From Atherix ibis (Eukaryota; Arthropoda; Insecta; Diptera; Athericidae), in contig CATQJD010000001.1 of the NCBI GenBank assembly GCA_958298945.1, forward strand, positions 2,232,770 to 2,296,769: a DNA stretch of 64,000 nucleotides, written 5' to 3'. Each line of letters opens with the position of its first letter. Position 1 is the stretch's first letter. The notes under the pieces are model-generated. The model saw only the letters and a list, made by a program, of their open reading frames with translations, did not search any database and was not told the origin of the DNA. The translations under genes were made by a program, and so were the position numbers. Positions 12,291 through 23,189 of the stretch are shown here, one piece after another.

Positions 12291-13030
12291 CATTTGAGAA
12301 AGAGTAGCGCATTCGTGTTCATTTTGAAGTTCGAGTAAGTTTTAATGAGAAATTTTTGTGACTAAATAAACTCACTACATGGCGATGATCGGTTACTATT
12401 ACCATATAAGTACGATCGGAACTGGTTTACACCCAAAACCAAATGGTTTACCTAAAAGTTCTTTTTCTGTAATTAAATTGTTAAGCCCATACTAATTAGT
12501 TTTATACATGTTTTTGGCTTATCGTTGCCAATTTCACCCTGTAACAGAACTAATCTGAGAAGTTGGTTGTGATTACAAATTTGTTTGTCGAAGTCGAAAT
12601 ACTGGAGTAACGGAGGGCTTATTCGTAATTTTCTTAATTTGTTGAACGCTTTTGTACATTTGGGCGTCCATATAAACAATACATTCTTTTTCGTCAGATA
12701 GTTCAGGGCGTTTGTAGTAATTACAGAATGCTACGAACCTGTTCAGTTCAACATTTTTTGGAACGGGATAATTTTTAATTGCAATATAGTTTTCGGATCC
12801 GTTTGAATATCATTTGCTGTGATCTATTGTACTGGAGTAAATTACATCAGTTTTTAGAAAACTATTGAACATTTTGGAGGATTTATACTTTTACAATCTA
12901 TCAAATACGCTTCATAGATTTTCGTTGTGGTTACGTAGGTCTGAACAAAAGGCTATGATATCATCGCCATACATAAATGTACTCGAGTCTTAACCCAACA
13001 ATACTATAGATAGCATTCTTTGACAGAGGC
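12291..13030 (-). pseudogene. 412-like gypsy RT-RNase H fragment abutting the array
   Basis: Minus strand shows, from 13,015 downward, MYGDDIIAFCSDLRNHNENL (RT catalytic box region, YGDD in place of the YIDD seen at about 18,465), then YPVPKNVELNRFVAFCNYYKR, FIWTPKCTKAFNKLRKL, EIGNDKP and VTDHRHVVSLFSHKN (RNase H). It runs straight into the last array core at 12,290. Several stops and shifts. Related to 2,437-2,812 and to the longer elements at 15.7-20.7 and 31-33.3 kb. Confidence 0.8.
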
Positions 13031-13039
13031 TATTTCAAG

Positions 13040-13371
13040 GAGATGTAAACGACTGTAGCAGAAGAAGCATCCAACTAATCATTGGGTGCGACTCAAATAA
13101 GCATTACATCCTGTGGGGAAGTTACGATGTGACTAAACGAGCTGAGTCTCTGCTCAATTTTCTTACAACAAATAATTTAGATATAGTCAATAGTGGAGTT
13201 GATCCTACCTTCATTAATGTCATATGTAGGGAAGTGATAGACTTGATTCTTGCTCCCCCAATTATTTCTTTGCAAGTAAAGAACTGGTATGTGTTCGATT
13301 GGGCATCACTGTCAGATCATGCATATAAGATTCAAAATCGAGGCTATAGCTGTGCAGTAGGATATGACTAG
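13040..13371 (+). pseudogene. LINE endonuclease C-terminal fragment
   Basis: Reads IIGCDSNKHYILWGSYD, then the open frame from 13,129 with FLTTNNLDIVNSG, VIDLILAP and NWYVFDWASLSDH: the GDxN/SDH part of an apurinic-type endonuclease from an R1/LOA/Jockey-group LINE. The catalytic SDH is present. Truncated upstream at the 412-like fragment; frame ends at 13,371. Confidence 0.7.
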
Positions 13372-13734
13372 GATCTCTAAACTCATTTATTAAAAACTCT
13401 TTAGCGAATGCATTATGACTGGAATTGGCAGATTATACAGTGAATTGGCCTCAGTTAGTGACCTAGACACCTGTATTTCCCAAAGTTCTTTTAGACCTGT
13501 TGCCTTTACATTTTCATATTAAAAAGGAATTAGCTAAAAGGGTTCTCAGGTTAGAACAATCCAAAATCTTTAAACCAGGCAACCTGTATGGACATCTTAG
13601 GGTTGTATCGGACCTAGAAGAAATCCAGGAAGCTAACCATCTCTCGAAGGTAATGCCGAGGAAACCTAGCTTAAACCAGCCCTTCAAATTGGTTCTCACG
13701 GTGCGCTTAGGATGGGGCCGTCACTCGAAGAAAG

Positions 13735-14180
13735 AGACATTGTTTTCAACACAGATGCTTCTAAAATGAATGTGAGTGTTGGGACGGGTGTAGTCGGATT
13801 TTGTTACTATCTATCTAAGGCTCTTGGTACAACGCCATAATTTTTTAGGCAGAATTATATGTCATAGAGCTCTGTGGTAGAGAGGGTATCAGAAGAAACC
13901 TATGTAGCGCAAAGATCTACATTATTCCAGACAGCCAAGCTACACTGAACGCTCGTTTGGTATATTCCTACGGTACTAAATCATCTGAATAGATACAACA
14001 AGCTTACTTAGTTGTAGGTGCCAGGTTATGAGGGTAACAAACTAGCAGACAAACTTTCCAAAAGGGGAGCAAATACTCCGTTAATTAGACCACAACCTTT
14101 TTGTGGCTATCCAAACGACTACCTGGATTCCATTGATCGTGCGAATGCAGGGTTAAAAGCTCACACTGGGGTTATTTTCC
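13735..14180 (+). pseudogene. LINE RNase H domain fragment
   Basis: Code for IVFNTDASKMNVSVGTGVVG (first catalytic Asp of RNase H), then IYIIPDSQATLNA, then VPGYEGNKLADKLSKRG and PQPFCGYPNDYL. This order is typical of LINE families that carry RNase H (R1/LOA/I groups). RT between endonuclease and RNase H is absent. Stops and a frame change near 13,835. Probably the same element as 13,040-13,371. Confidence 0.7.
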
Positions 14181-14199
14181 GGGCATGAATCACTCTAAA

Positions 14200-14268
14200 A
14201 AACTCAATATCATATTAGAAGTAAGCCCTACGGATTTGCGGGCTTACTTCTAAAATGATACTGAGTTT
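14200..14268. repeat. Inverted repeat, 29-bp arms
   Basis: Arms 14,200-14,228 and 14,240-14,268 pair at 27 of 29 positions around an 11-bp loop. It lies at the LINE 3' end and resembles the other short foldbacks in this window. Confidence 0.85.
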
Positions 14269-14430
14269 CGCTAAGACTCAATATTACTATCATTTGAGTT
14301 AGGGTTTTGTGACTATGCGCCTCTTACTACCTTCTTTATATTATTATTGCTATTCACTCTAGAATTGTATAAAACAATCTTCAGATATGTATTGAAGAGA
14401 AGCACTCGTGATGAGTTACCTTAAACCTCA
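14269..14430 (+). repeat. LINE 3' untranslated region
   Basis: The stretch gactatgcgcctcttacta followed by ttctttatattattatt recurs at 49,485-49,545 after another LINE coding end, so both belong to one LINE family and this is its 3' end. Confidence 0.55.
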
Positions 14431-15235
14431 AATCCGAAAAGGTACCGCTACCGTGAGCATGGTTCAATTTCAAGATTAACAGTAAATTAAAAAGAAAATT
14501 TTCTTTTCACATTTTAAGATTATGTTTGCTATATACTTTTTTTTTATTACAAATTGTTTTCAATTATTTTTAATCTTTACGATTATTTTTTTTCTTATTT
14601 AATTTTGTTAGTACAAAATTTATGTATAATTTTTTTTATAAAATAGTTTCAGTTTTCCTTTAAAATTTATATGCCAAATATAATTTTAGAACAGATTTTG
14701 CAACCAATACAGGAAATTTTACAACTTTGTTTAAACTTTTCGATATGGAACTTACATTTTTATAGTTTTTTTTCGCACTACTTTTAGTCGGAAAGTAATT
14801 TTTTTGAATTTTTTTTTTGTTAGTCAATTAAAATGATTTTCAAGTTTTTTTATCCAGATAATTCAATATGCCTCGGAGAACTTCTGGAGCACGGGTTGAT
14901 CTGAGATAGGGCAAATTCTACACAGGTATTATTCTCAAAAAATACAACCATCGCAGTAAAGGGAAGTCAACGATTTAACAACAAAAATCGCAGCTCATAC
15001 ACCCAATAATGAAGAGAAATTTGCGGACTCTGAGGTCTTCCATAAAACGCAATAACTTAATTATCTGAACTTGTAATCTTATACTATTTACGGAGTTTAT
15101 GAGGCTGATTTGGAGCATAAACAAAGGACAACAAATAGACCATGATATTGTTTAAAAAAATAGTGACATGGTGTATTCCAGAATATGGTGTATACAAGAA
15201 CTAAACATGAAATTGTTGAAAAAAATACATGGTGT
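14431..15235. other. AT-rich spacer, nothing recognised
   Basis: No coding motif or clear repeat end seen. It may hold the remains of a 5' LTR, because short pieces near 15,418-15,470 and 15,690-15,725 recur at 23,080-23,185. Confidence 0.4.
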
Positions 15236-15350
15236 ATACCAAAATATATCGGTAGCCTCAAATTCCTGAAGCTAAAATAAAAAGAGAAATAAGAGAAATG
15301 CTGAAGCAGGGAGTAATTTGCAGTCTTAATAGACTATATGTGCATACGGC
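15236..15350 (+). pseudogene. Short gypsy RT N-terminal fragment
   Basis: IPEAKIKREIREMLKQGVI is the segment just before the RT palm in many gypsy elements. Only about 35 codons survive. Confidence 0.5.
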
Positions 15351-15730
15351 AGTAATAACTGACATGAAATCTTAATTACGACGGAAGATGTTTTAAGCAA
15401 ATTTTTTGATTCAAATTTCATATATCATTGAACAAGTGCATTAATGGCGTTTTGTTAAAACTTGTATTTACTTGACTACGTATACTTAAGAAAATAGTAT
15501 AAATATTAAGAATTTCGTAGAATGGGACATGTAATGTTTTGATTTGGCAAGTAACGGTGTCTTAAAATATCCGATTCGAATAGGATCGGCATTTAATACT
15601 AAAAACTTCACTGGAACAAGACTACTATGCCTAAAGCTTAATCCTGTGTCTAGGTTGAGCGGTGAAATCAATTCTAAAAGATAAAATACAAATGGTAAGA
15701 AACATCATCAAATAAATTCAAAATTACTGC

Positions 15731-16107
15731 ATGGCGGCCCCGCAACCTACGGGCATGCAGATAACTGAAGCAGCAGAAGACATCGAAATTACGAGGAGAA
15801 CTTCAAGAGAATTAAGAAATCTACTCGCAAAAGCCAACTCAGATGCGAACGCAGGACCGAAGCCCATAACCATTGAAGAGTATAAAAGAAGACAAGGATC
15901 ACAGCAAGTAGCTGCAAAACCTGCAGTACCAATAAAGAAGAGGATCACAGCAAGTAGGCCGCAAAGCAGTGAAATATAGGAAACAGTGTGCGAATCTACA
16001 CAGGCTAATCCACAACGCGCGGACAAAGCGGCTCCACATCAATTTTTTACCTCGATTAAGGGCACTCCAAAAGCAGAAGTACTGCAATTCAACCAAAATA
16101 TATAATG
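15731..16107 (+). pseudogene. Gag N-terminal region of 412-like gypsy A
   Basis: A frame from 15,731 (MAAPQPTGMQ) runs to 16,107 with one in-frame TAG at 15,977. It is rich in polar residues (RRTSRELRNLLAKANSD). No conserved motif, but it lies where gag starts in an element whose later parts are recognisable. An opposite-strand open frame (15,724-16,026) is a shadow. Confidence 0.5.
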
Positions 16108-16627
16108 AAGTTAAATATTAATAAAATAAGACAAGCGATTTTAAAAACCATAAAAATATATACATAATTCTGATTTTCTTTATAAGTCAAGCTGGTAACG
16201 GCAGTAATAAGTGCTGCAACATCGCAGCAATTTATTTTTACACCGCCTTAATTATAAATTCCATTTTTATTCTTGCCATTATAGGCTTTCTTGCTCTTAG
16301 GTGACACTTAAGAGAAATTATATGTAAAAATATTCGCAAAAGCATGGCAAATATAAACAATGTCTAGCTGGACAATGTATTGAAGGACATTCTTTAAGAA
16401 TTATAAATCTTGAAATCCACATTTACTAAGAACCCGAACAGATAGTTTTCCGCTGCAAACATAATCAGAAATATTTATTCTCTGAGAAACCTGAATGCCA
16501 AATTGCAGAGTAAAATACTTAGGTTAGTGGGGAAAAAATTAATAAACAATCAAGAATCGGGCACATATAAAATTAGTTCAATCTTACCGGAGCCACGATC
16601 ACTGCATACATAGACAAGAATAGTCAA

Positions 16628-16954
16628 ATCATGTACGAAAGCTTCTCTGATTCCGACACAGAACAAGCAGAATTTAAAATTACTGAATTATAAAATTTTG
16701 ATCTGGCAACTGCCATAAAAATATCTCCGAAATTTTCAAGAGAAATGAATGATGCTGAGAATTTTCTAGAATTGGCAGAAATATACCATGCCACTCTCAA
16801 TGGAAATGAACGCGAAAAATTTATTAAATTTATCTGGTGTACTCGCCTTTCGAAAAATGCCAGAAGCAAAACGGTGGCAGAAACCCAACCAGATACGCTG
16901 GTAGCACTAAGAGAAGTACTAAGTAAAATTTCTAAACGAGAAACACAGCGTTAA
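16628..16954 (+). pseudogene. Gag capsid-like region of gypsy A
   Basis: Open frame 16,745-16,954 carries FLELAEIYHATLNGNEREKF then ARSKTVAETQPDTLVALREV, the retrotransposon Gag/capsid pattern (helical core followed by a TxxEL-type repeat of short helices). The upstream part is frameshifted. Capsid function is inferred from the family. Confidence 0.55.
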
Positions 16955-17127
16955 ACTTACAAATTAAATTATCAACTACCAAGATAGTGGTGAACACACA
17001 CATTATCGAAAGCAACTAATAATAATAATAGTATAATATTAACCATGGAAGACAAAGAACCTAAAACCAAACCAATAGGCGATGAAGGTCTAGTACTAAT
17101 AATAAGAATTACAATGGAAACTCTTAT

Positions 17128-17331
17128 ATGAGTTATAATAATAATAATAATTATAATCCCAATATGGCAAATAGGATGTATAATCTTAATCATAATGGGC
17201 CCAACAATAACAATAGATTTAATAACAATTATAATAGAAATAATAATAATAATAGACCTAATATTAATTACAATAATAATAACAATAGGCTTAATAATAA
17301 TCACGTTAATTCACAAAGAAATTTAAACTAA
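17128..17331 (+). pseudogene. Asn-rich Gag tail of gypsy A
   Basis: 67 codons, dominated by Asn with Tyr and Arg (NNNNRPNINYNNNNNRLNNN), ending NSQRNLN and stop. Such Asn-rich tails replace zinc knuckles in several 412-like Gag proteins. The same tail and the following cggagctccg motif occur inverted at 26,715-26,960. The Ile-rich minus-strand frame is its shadow. Confidence 0.6.
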
Positions 17332-17534
17332 GAACGGAGCTCCGGGAAAAAACAAAATATATTTTTATAAATAAAATAGAGAGGCAAAAGATTTAGGTAC
17401 CTATAATTACATAAAACTAAGGGATATCCATAATAAAAAAAGATGTATCGATATACAAGGGCAATCCAATCAATATAAATAAAAATAACGTAAATAAAAT
17501 AATGTGCATTACTAAGCAAAACATATATACAAAT

Positions 17535-17837
17535 GGGTTAGGAATAGTTAAACTAAAATATGAAAACAACATAATATAACACGGGTTCCACTTAGTCAAC
17601 CATAATCTGCCAATAATCACAGATAGCATAATAGGAAAAGATTTCGTAGTGAAATATTCGGCAAAGATTGACTATGAGACATTCACCTTGGAATTGAGGA
17701 TCCATGGTGGAACTATATATTCCACCATAGACCTTCAATTCCAAGGTATAAATATACCTATGGGGGGCGACCTTAACAATATGCACCAGAAAAGGGAGAT
17801 GAGGAGTTTATTAAAATCTCCAAAAAAACTCAAATAG
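17535..17837 (+). pseudogene. Protease-region fragment of gypsy A
   Basis: Reads HLVNHNLPIITDSIIGKDF then VKYSAKIDYETFTLELRIHGG, the end of the gypsy protease domain (IIGxDFL motif). The minus-strand sister at 26,340-26,588 has the matching wording. An inverted insertion (17,720-17,746) disrupts the code. The DTG active site was not found. Confidence 0.65.
17686..17746. repeat. Inverted duplication inside gypsy A protease
   Basis: Arms 17,686-17,712 and 17,720-17,746 pair at 24 of 27 positions around a 7-bp loop. The left arm is in frame with the protease; the right arm is its inverted copy. Confidence 0.8.
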
Positions 17838-17929
17838 ATTGAGTATATCACTAAATAAGGTAAACCTAAAAGACTCGACACAGAAAACGGGCATATAAAA
17901 TTTATGCATAAAAAAAGCCAGATGTATTC

Positions 17930-18660
17930 CAACTAGAGGGTAAACGACTATCCACGAACACGTTCTACACACAGCATATTACATGCACCCATAAAAACCC
18001 GGTGTATATGAAAAACTATTGGTTGCTTCATACTCATATTGAGGAAATCAATAGTCAAGAACAATTGCGAAGACATAATATAGTTGGGCCATCGGTAATT
18101 CTTTGCTTACCGATGGCTCAACTATTCTCCTTTGCTTGTGGTTCAGAAAGTAAACACAGGAAATGATAAAAAGTGGAGATTTGATGTCGACTACAGACAA
18201 CTAAACAAGAAAATTGTCAATGATAAATTCCCATTGACCCGCCTGGATGACGTCCTCAATAAGATAGCAGGAAAAGAACTTGTCATATCAACATCTTTCC
18301 ACCAAATTGAGCTTGAAAAGGGATCGAGATCCCTGGCAGCATTTTCAACCAATAGGGGTTATTACCAGTTTAAAAGATTACCCTTTGGTTTGAAGATATC
18401 CACACACAGCTTTCAGCGCATGCTATTCATAACATTAGTAGGTTAAGACTTATGTGTATTTGTATATATCGACGACATAATAGTTTTCGGTTCAGACCTA
18501 CACAACCACAACGAGAACCTAGGAAGAGTATTCAATAGACTAAGAGAATACAATTTCAAATTGAATCCCGCAAAATGTAGCTTCCTGAAAACGTAAGTCA
18601 TTTACCTAGGACACTTAATAACAAACATTTTATACCGCAATCAGCAGAAATAGCTAAACC
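17930..18660 (+). pseudogene. Reverse transcriptase of gypsy A (412-like)
   Basis: Starts with QLEGKRLSTNTFYTQ and THIEEIN. After an inverted insertion (18,081-18,124) follow VQKVNTGNDKKWRFDVDYRQ, LTRLDDVLNKIAGKE, FKRLPFGLK, and VFVYIDDIIVFGSDLHNHNE with the catalytic YIDD box at about 18,465. LREYNFKLNPAKCSFLK leads into the connection region. At least three stops or shifts. All RT motifs are present, so the copy was once complete. Confidence 0.85.
18081..18124. repeat. Inverted duplication inside gypsy A RT
   Basis: Arms 18,081-18,098 and 18,107-18,124 pair at 17 of 18 positions, loop 8 bp. Code on both sides is collinear with the sister elements, so the right arm is an insertion. Confidence 0.85.
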
Positions 18661-19190
18661 ACTTAACGAAGCAAAATATATTGTTCGAATGGACAAGCAA
18701 ATGCCCGATGGCATTTGACAAATTAGGAAAACTATTAATAAGCACACCCTTACTCCAATGCCCTGACTTTGGCATACAATTCATCACAACAACCGAAACC
18801 TCAACTTATGGCCTGGAAGCAGTTGTGCCACAGGGGGACATTGGCAATGATAAGCCAATAGCATACACTAGCAGAACTCTAAACAAATATGAACTTAATA
18901 AACCAATCATAGAAGAACATCTGCTAGGCATACATTGAGGTATAAAAAGGAACTGAGGCCATACCTATATGGCACACGGTTCAAGATAGTAACCGATCAC
19001 CGGCCATTAGTGAGCTTATTCTGCCACAAAAATCCCTCATCTAAAAACTTGAACTCGATTAGATCTGATGGACTTCAAGATAATCTATAAACAGATAAAG
19101 ATCGACATAACGTATTTAGAAAAGCTCATTCCAAAAAATATTTCTGCACTTATCCGCGGAGTGTAGACTTATGAATTAAGTGGAGGTCAA
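18661..19190 (+). pseudogene. RNase H region of gypsy A
   Basis: Open frame 18,681-18,938 gives FEWTSKCPMAFDKLGKLL, TPLLQCPDFGIQFITTTETS (Asp of the TDAS motif replaced) and GDIGNDKPIAYTSRTLN; after a stop, FKIVTDHRPLVSLF-like code follows. The RT-RNase H junction is shortened by a deletion compared with the copy at 31,620-31,750. Confidence 0.8.
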
Positions 19191-19303
19191 AGTAAAATTG
19201 ATGAAAGGCCCAAGAATACCAAAGAAAAAACAGGTCAACCCTATACGTTTATTTAGGGTCTATTTCAGACACAAGGAATATAAAATGTGTCCAGTTGAAG
19301 AAA

Positions 19304-19445
19304 ACTTAGCATTAATAGAAAATATACCTTACCAAATATAATAATTGAAAATCCGTAGAACACATAATTGTGTCCCAACTTAGCATTAATAGAAAATATA
19401 CCTTACCAAATATAATAATTGAAAATCCGTAGAACACATAATTAT
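19304..19445. repeat. 74-bp tandem duplication in gypsy A
   Basis: The stretch starting acttagcattaatagaaaa at 19,304 is repeated at 19,378, with nearly no change over more than 60 bp. Confidence 0.8.
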
Positions 19446-20645
19446 GATTCTGCGAAAACTTGTAGATCACACTAGCAGACAGAACATAAACGAATTAAGC
19501 CTATCTTACAGTGATGATATATTCGAATATTTGAGCGTTAAACATTTTAAAGAATAATCAATGATACGCAAGCCAAAATTCTATAAAATTAAAAATATTA
19601 CGATTTCGGCTAATATTGTACAAACTGCCAATAAAAATAACGAATAAAAGAGAAATGATCAAGATTATAGAAAGATACCATTCCATTCCATATGGAGGAC
19701 ATAGCGGTACAAATATGTTAGATGCATTGAAAAGCTAAAGTAAAACTATGTTTGGAAAATAATGAACAAAATGGTAACACAGTATATTGCCGATTGCGAA
19801 TTATGCTCAAAACATAACATAATGTGACACCTAAAGATAATAACAAACACACCAAACAATAGCTTTCACAATGTCGGTAGATACAGAGGAACCTCTAAGT
19901 CTTTCAAGAGGATACAGATACACCCTATCCATATAATGTGAACTGACTAAGTATGTAGAAGCATTCCATATAAAGACCAAAGAAGGTCTTAAAATCGCGA
20001 AGACCATAGTGGAGAAATACATACTAAGGTATCGATGTTTCAAGACATTTAAAACGGATAAGGTATCGGAATACAATAATTCCCTATTTAACTACCTGTG
20101 CAAAGTTCTAAAGATTGAACACACAACATCCACACCATTTCACCAGAAAAGGTTGAGTTCTATTGAACAAAATCATACAACTTTAAATGAATATCTACTG
20201 TCATTTACTAAGGATAATAATTGGGATGAGTGGATACTGTACTACGTCTTCGCTTATAATACCACTCCACACACGGAAACGAGATACACACCATTTGAAT
20301 TGGTATTCGGTAGAACAACGTCAATACCACATATAATATCCAAATTTCAACCCTCTGTCCTAACAATGTAGACGACTACGTGAAAGATCATCAGCTGAAA
20401 CTCAAACAGGCATTAGCGTTAGCAAAGGAAAGATTGATTATAGCTAAATTGAGTTAAAAGAACAGAAGGGATAAAACAATGAAACTAGCTAAAAATTAAT
20501 GATACGGTTTACCATAGACGCGGCAATCGAAGAAAGAATTAAAGCCCATACGACAAACCCTACCAAATAATAAAAAGAGATAGTGTAAACTCAGTTATGA
20601 AAATAGGAAAAAAAAACCTGAGAACAGTACACAACAATAATTTTT
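19440..20645 (+). pseudogene. Integrase of gypsy A (412-like)
   Basis: HHCC finger remains as YHSIPYGGHSGTN ... IADCELCSKHNIM. Core: DTEEPLSLSRGYRYT (first Asp), FKTFKTDKVSEYNNSLFNYL (second Asp), NHTTLNEYLLSFTKDN (Glu) and YNTTPHTETRYTPFELVFGR. The longest open frame is 20,009-20,371. The C-terminal end (YDKPYQIIKR, KIGKKNLRTVHNNN) reaches about 20,640. The D,D,E residues are still visible but stops separate them. Confidence 0.85.
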
Positions 20646-22520
20646 TATTTAAAAATTTTCCATAACCATAATTAAATAAATTAAATCTCATACCTTATAG
20701 CGACAAGATTAAAGTAAAATATAATTATAATCAATATAAGGTCCATTACCAAGAAAATAAATATTAAATTAAACAATTAACTACATATTGTAAATATTTA
20801 TAGTAACAATATAAACATATGAAAAATTATAAATAAATTACAATTATAATGTGTTTTAGTGCATGTTTAAACATGAGCTACCAGACGTTATGTAAACAAA
20901 CAGAAAACCTTAGATTAAAGAATACCTGGATAGGCCCTTACCGTATATGTATACGCAATTTTGTGTACAAATTTTTACGAGGGGGATATGACTGTCAAAA
21001 ATTTTTTATGTAGACATGACACCCACTGCCATCTTTGTGTCGTAATCGAAATTTATTTAATTGCAAAAGCATAATTTTTATTTATTTTAATTCACTTATT
21101 GGAAACCAAATACAATTTAAATACAACGATAGGTCATTTTTATTTTTTGTACAATCTTTTGATACGAAATGGAATTCTATTTTAGGTTTATTTTACATTT
21201 CGTAAATATCAATCAAATATAAACCGCCTCAATTTTGTAGACTTTCGGAGAGTTTGAAAACTTTAATTCTCCATGAAAGTGGAGACTTGGGGGTTAGCTT
21301 TGTCATTTGTGAATCCGATGTTGACAGTTCAATGTTTACCATAAAATAGTACAGTGCCGGTGTATATAAAGTGTGTGTAAGAAAGTTTAAGGGACCGAAT
21401 TTTTCTGTCTATTTTTCATTGCTGTTTTCATTGTGTTATAATAAATAAAGTTTATTCTTCGGTAAGCTTATTATTTAAATAAATTGTTTTTATTTGCTCT
21501 ATTATACCACATTATAATGCATTTACTAAATAATATTTTTTAATTTTTTAAAAATATTAGTTATTAAGTTTTTAAGTCCATTAAATTTTTCATTTTGTAA
21601 TTTAGTTTTAAAACATTTTCTTTAATATTGTATACGATTAACATCTTATTGTGCACATAATTGCTTTCATATAATCAAATAACTTACAATTCATATTTTT
21701 ATATACTATTCCTGACTTTAAAAATTCTGTTTAAATAAATAATATACAGTGAAATAAATGAAATGAAAATACATAATAAATAAATAAATATTTAAAAATA
21801 GAATACTGTGTTTTATTTCATATTTACAAAACTAATTCCATCAAACAAGACCCGCAATATTAAAAAATATACTTCTTTACGCATACGTGCATGTGTAAAT
21901 GATATCACACATTAAAATGGTTTTAAACGAACCGCTTCAATCGCATACTGAACTTTTAAATTGGCGCCCAATGATTTACGCCGTTTCTGTTGTATTGCAT
22001 GTGTGTGCGTTCTATGAATGCATTGCCATCAAAATTTGGACAGAATTTTTGTGTAGAGGCCTATCCAGTACTTCTTTAATCTAAGCAGAAAACGATAATA
22101 ATATTTGAAATGCTAACATAAATAAGAATAAAAGAAAACATTGTAAACAATAAACAATAATATAATTATAATTTAGACAAATGCAAAAAAACGTAACATT
22201 AAAAATATCATTGTATAAAAAAATTAAACCACGAGTAATGAGCCTACTATATATATTGCTGAAAATAATTTTATTCTAATTCAAACAAAATTGTTTTCTC
22301 TTTCGTACCGGTGGCATGTAGTAATAACATACTATTGTACGCATATGGAAGCAATAACTGACTGAGTATGCATAGGTCAATGAATGAGTTATTGCTACAT
22401 CCAAAGATGAAATCTAAATACTATTCATTATTTATTCTTGCATAGTGTGAGTGTACGCACGCCCTACATGAGACCAATGAATGGATGATTCTGGTTTGTA
22501 ATATCAGATTAAACCAAGGG
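20646..22520 (+). repeat. 3' LTR region of gypsy A, split by a P-like element
   Basis: AT-rich sequence following integrase continues after the insertion at 22,094. A stretch (ttcaaacaaaattgttttct, then the gtaccggtggcatgtagtaa motif at 22,308) has relatives at 39,665-39,715 and 46,645-46,700, where other family members end. Exact LTR borders not determined. Confidence 0.5.
20909..22085 (+). mobile_element. P-superfamily-like non-autonomous element, copy 1
   Basis: 1,177 bp with terminal inverted repeats: it starts cttagattaaagaatacctg and ends with the complement, cagtacttctttaatctaag (one short difference inside). It is flanked by a perfect 8-bp duplication CAGAAAAC (20,901-20,908 and 22,086-22,093), the P-element target-site length. 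This copy lacks the THAP exon carried by copies 2, 3 and 4. No transposase core. It inserted into the gypsy A 3' region, so it is younger. Confidence 0.9.
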
Positions 22521-22529
22521 ACTTAACTG

Positions 22530-22795
22530 ATTTAAGCAACTATAAAAACTAACTAACTTACAATCTAACGTAAACTATTTCTATCACATCTCAGGGAACT
22601 CGATTTTTAAAAAAAAGTAATTATATTTATTCCGTTTCATTGAATGCGGTGTATCAATGCACTGCAGTATATACTATCTGTAGTACACACTGTAGGCATC
22701 GATCAACAACATCACTCACCCTCCGAAAATGCGGAGTCACGGGGGCAAAATTTACACAAATTTTTAGTGATCATCGAATTACTCATTGAATAGAT
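22530..22795 (-). repeat. CsRn1-like LTR and 3' leader fragment, copy 1
   Basis: About 255 bp nearly identical to 28,140-28,390, where it follows a CsRn1-like integrase on the minus strand. On that strand a purine-rich stretch ending near tccgcattttcggaggg leads to gtgatgttgttgatcgatgc, the likely LTR start. The fragment is bracketed by related ~30-bp stretches (gatgattctggtttg at 22,486 and 22,792). Confidence 0.6.
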
Positions 22796-22829
22796 GATTC
22801 TGGTTTGAAATATCACAAGGGAGTCTGAT

Positions 22830-23185
22830 TTCAGATATTCTTTATTTCTCTAAATTATTTTATCTCACTAAATATTTTATCATGGTGCTATTATGCCACA
22901 CATAACCAGTAAGAATTGCTCTAATGTCAAATGCTTTGTTTTTATATTTAAAACGTTAGAAATTATTTATATTACAAGCACTTTACAAATTTTAATATGC
23001 AAGTATGATTCGTTCTGTGCATCGAATTTCTTGGCGAGAGATTTCCGAGGCATATTCTTTGGTTCACATTACTTGTAGGGTACTTCATACATCATTACAC
23101 AAGTGCTTTGATGGCATTTTGTTATATATTAGAATATAACAAAATGGTAAGAAAGAAACATCATTAAATAAATTCAAAATTACTA
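22830..23185. other. Unassigned AT-rich stretch
   Basis: No gene recognised; a 61-codon open frame at 22,893-23,078 has no motif. The end (aaataaattcaaaattact) recurs at 15,707-15,725, so part may be gypsy leader. Confidence 0.35.
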
Positions 23186-23189
23186 CAAA

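Noticed and set aside
16972..17304. 110-codon Ile-rich minus-strand open frame
   Set aside because: Reverse of the Asn-rich Gag tail; a codon-complement shadow.
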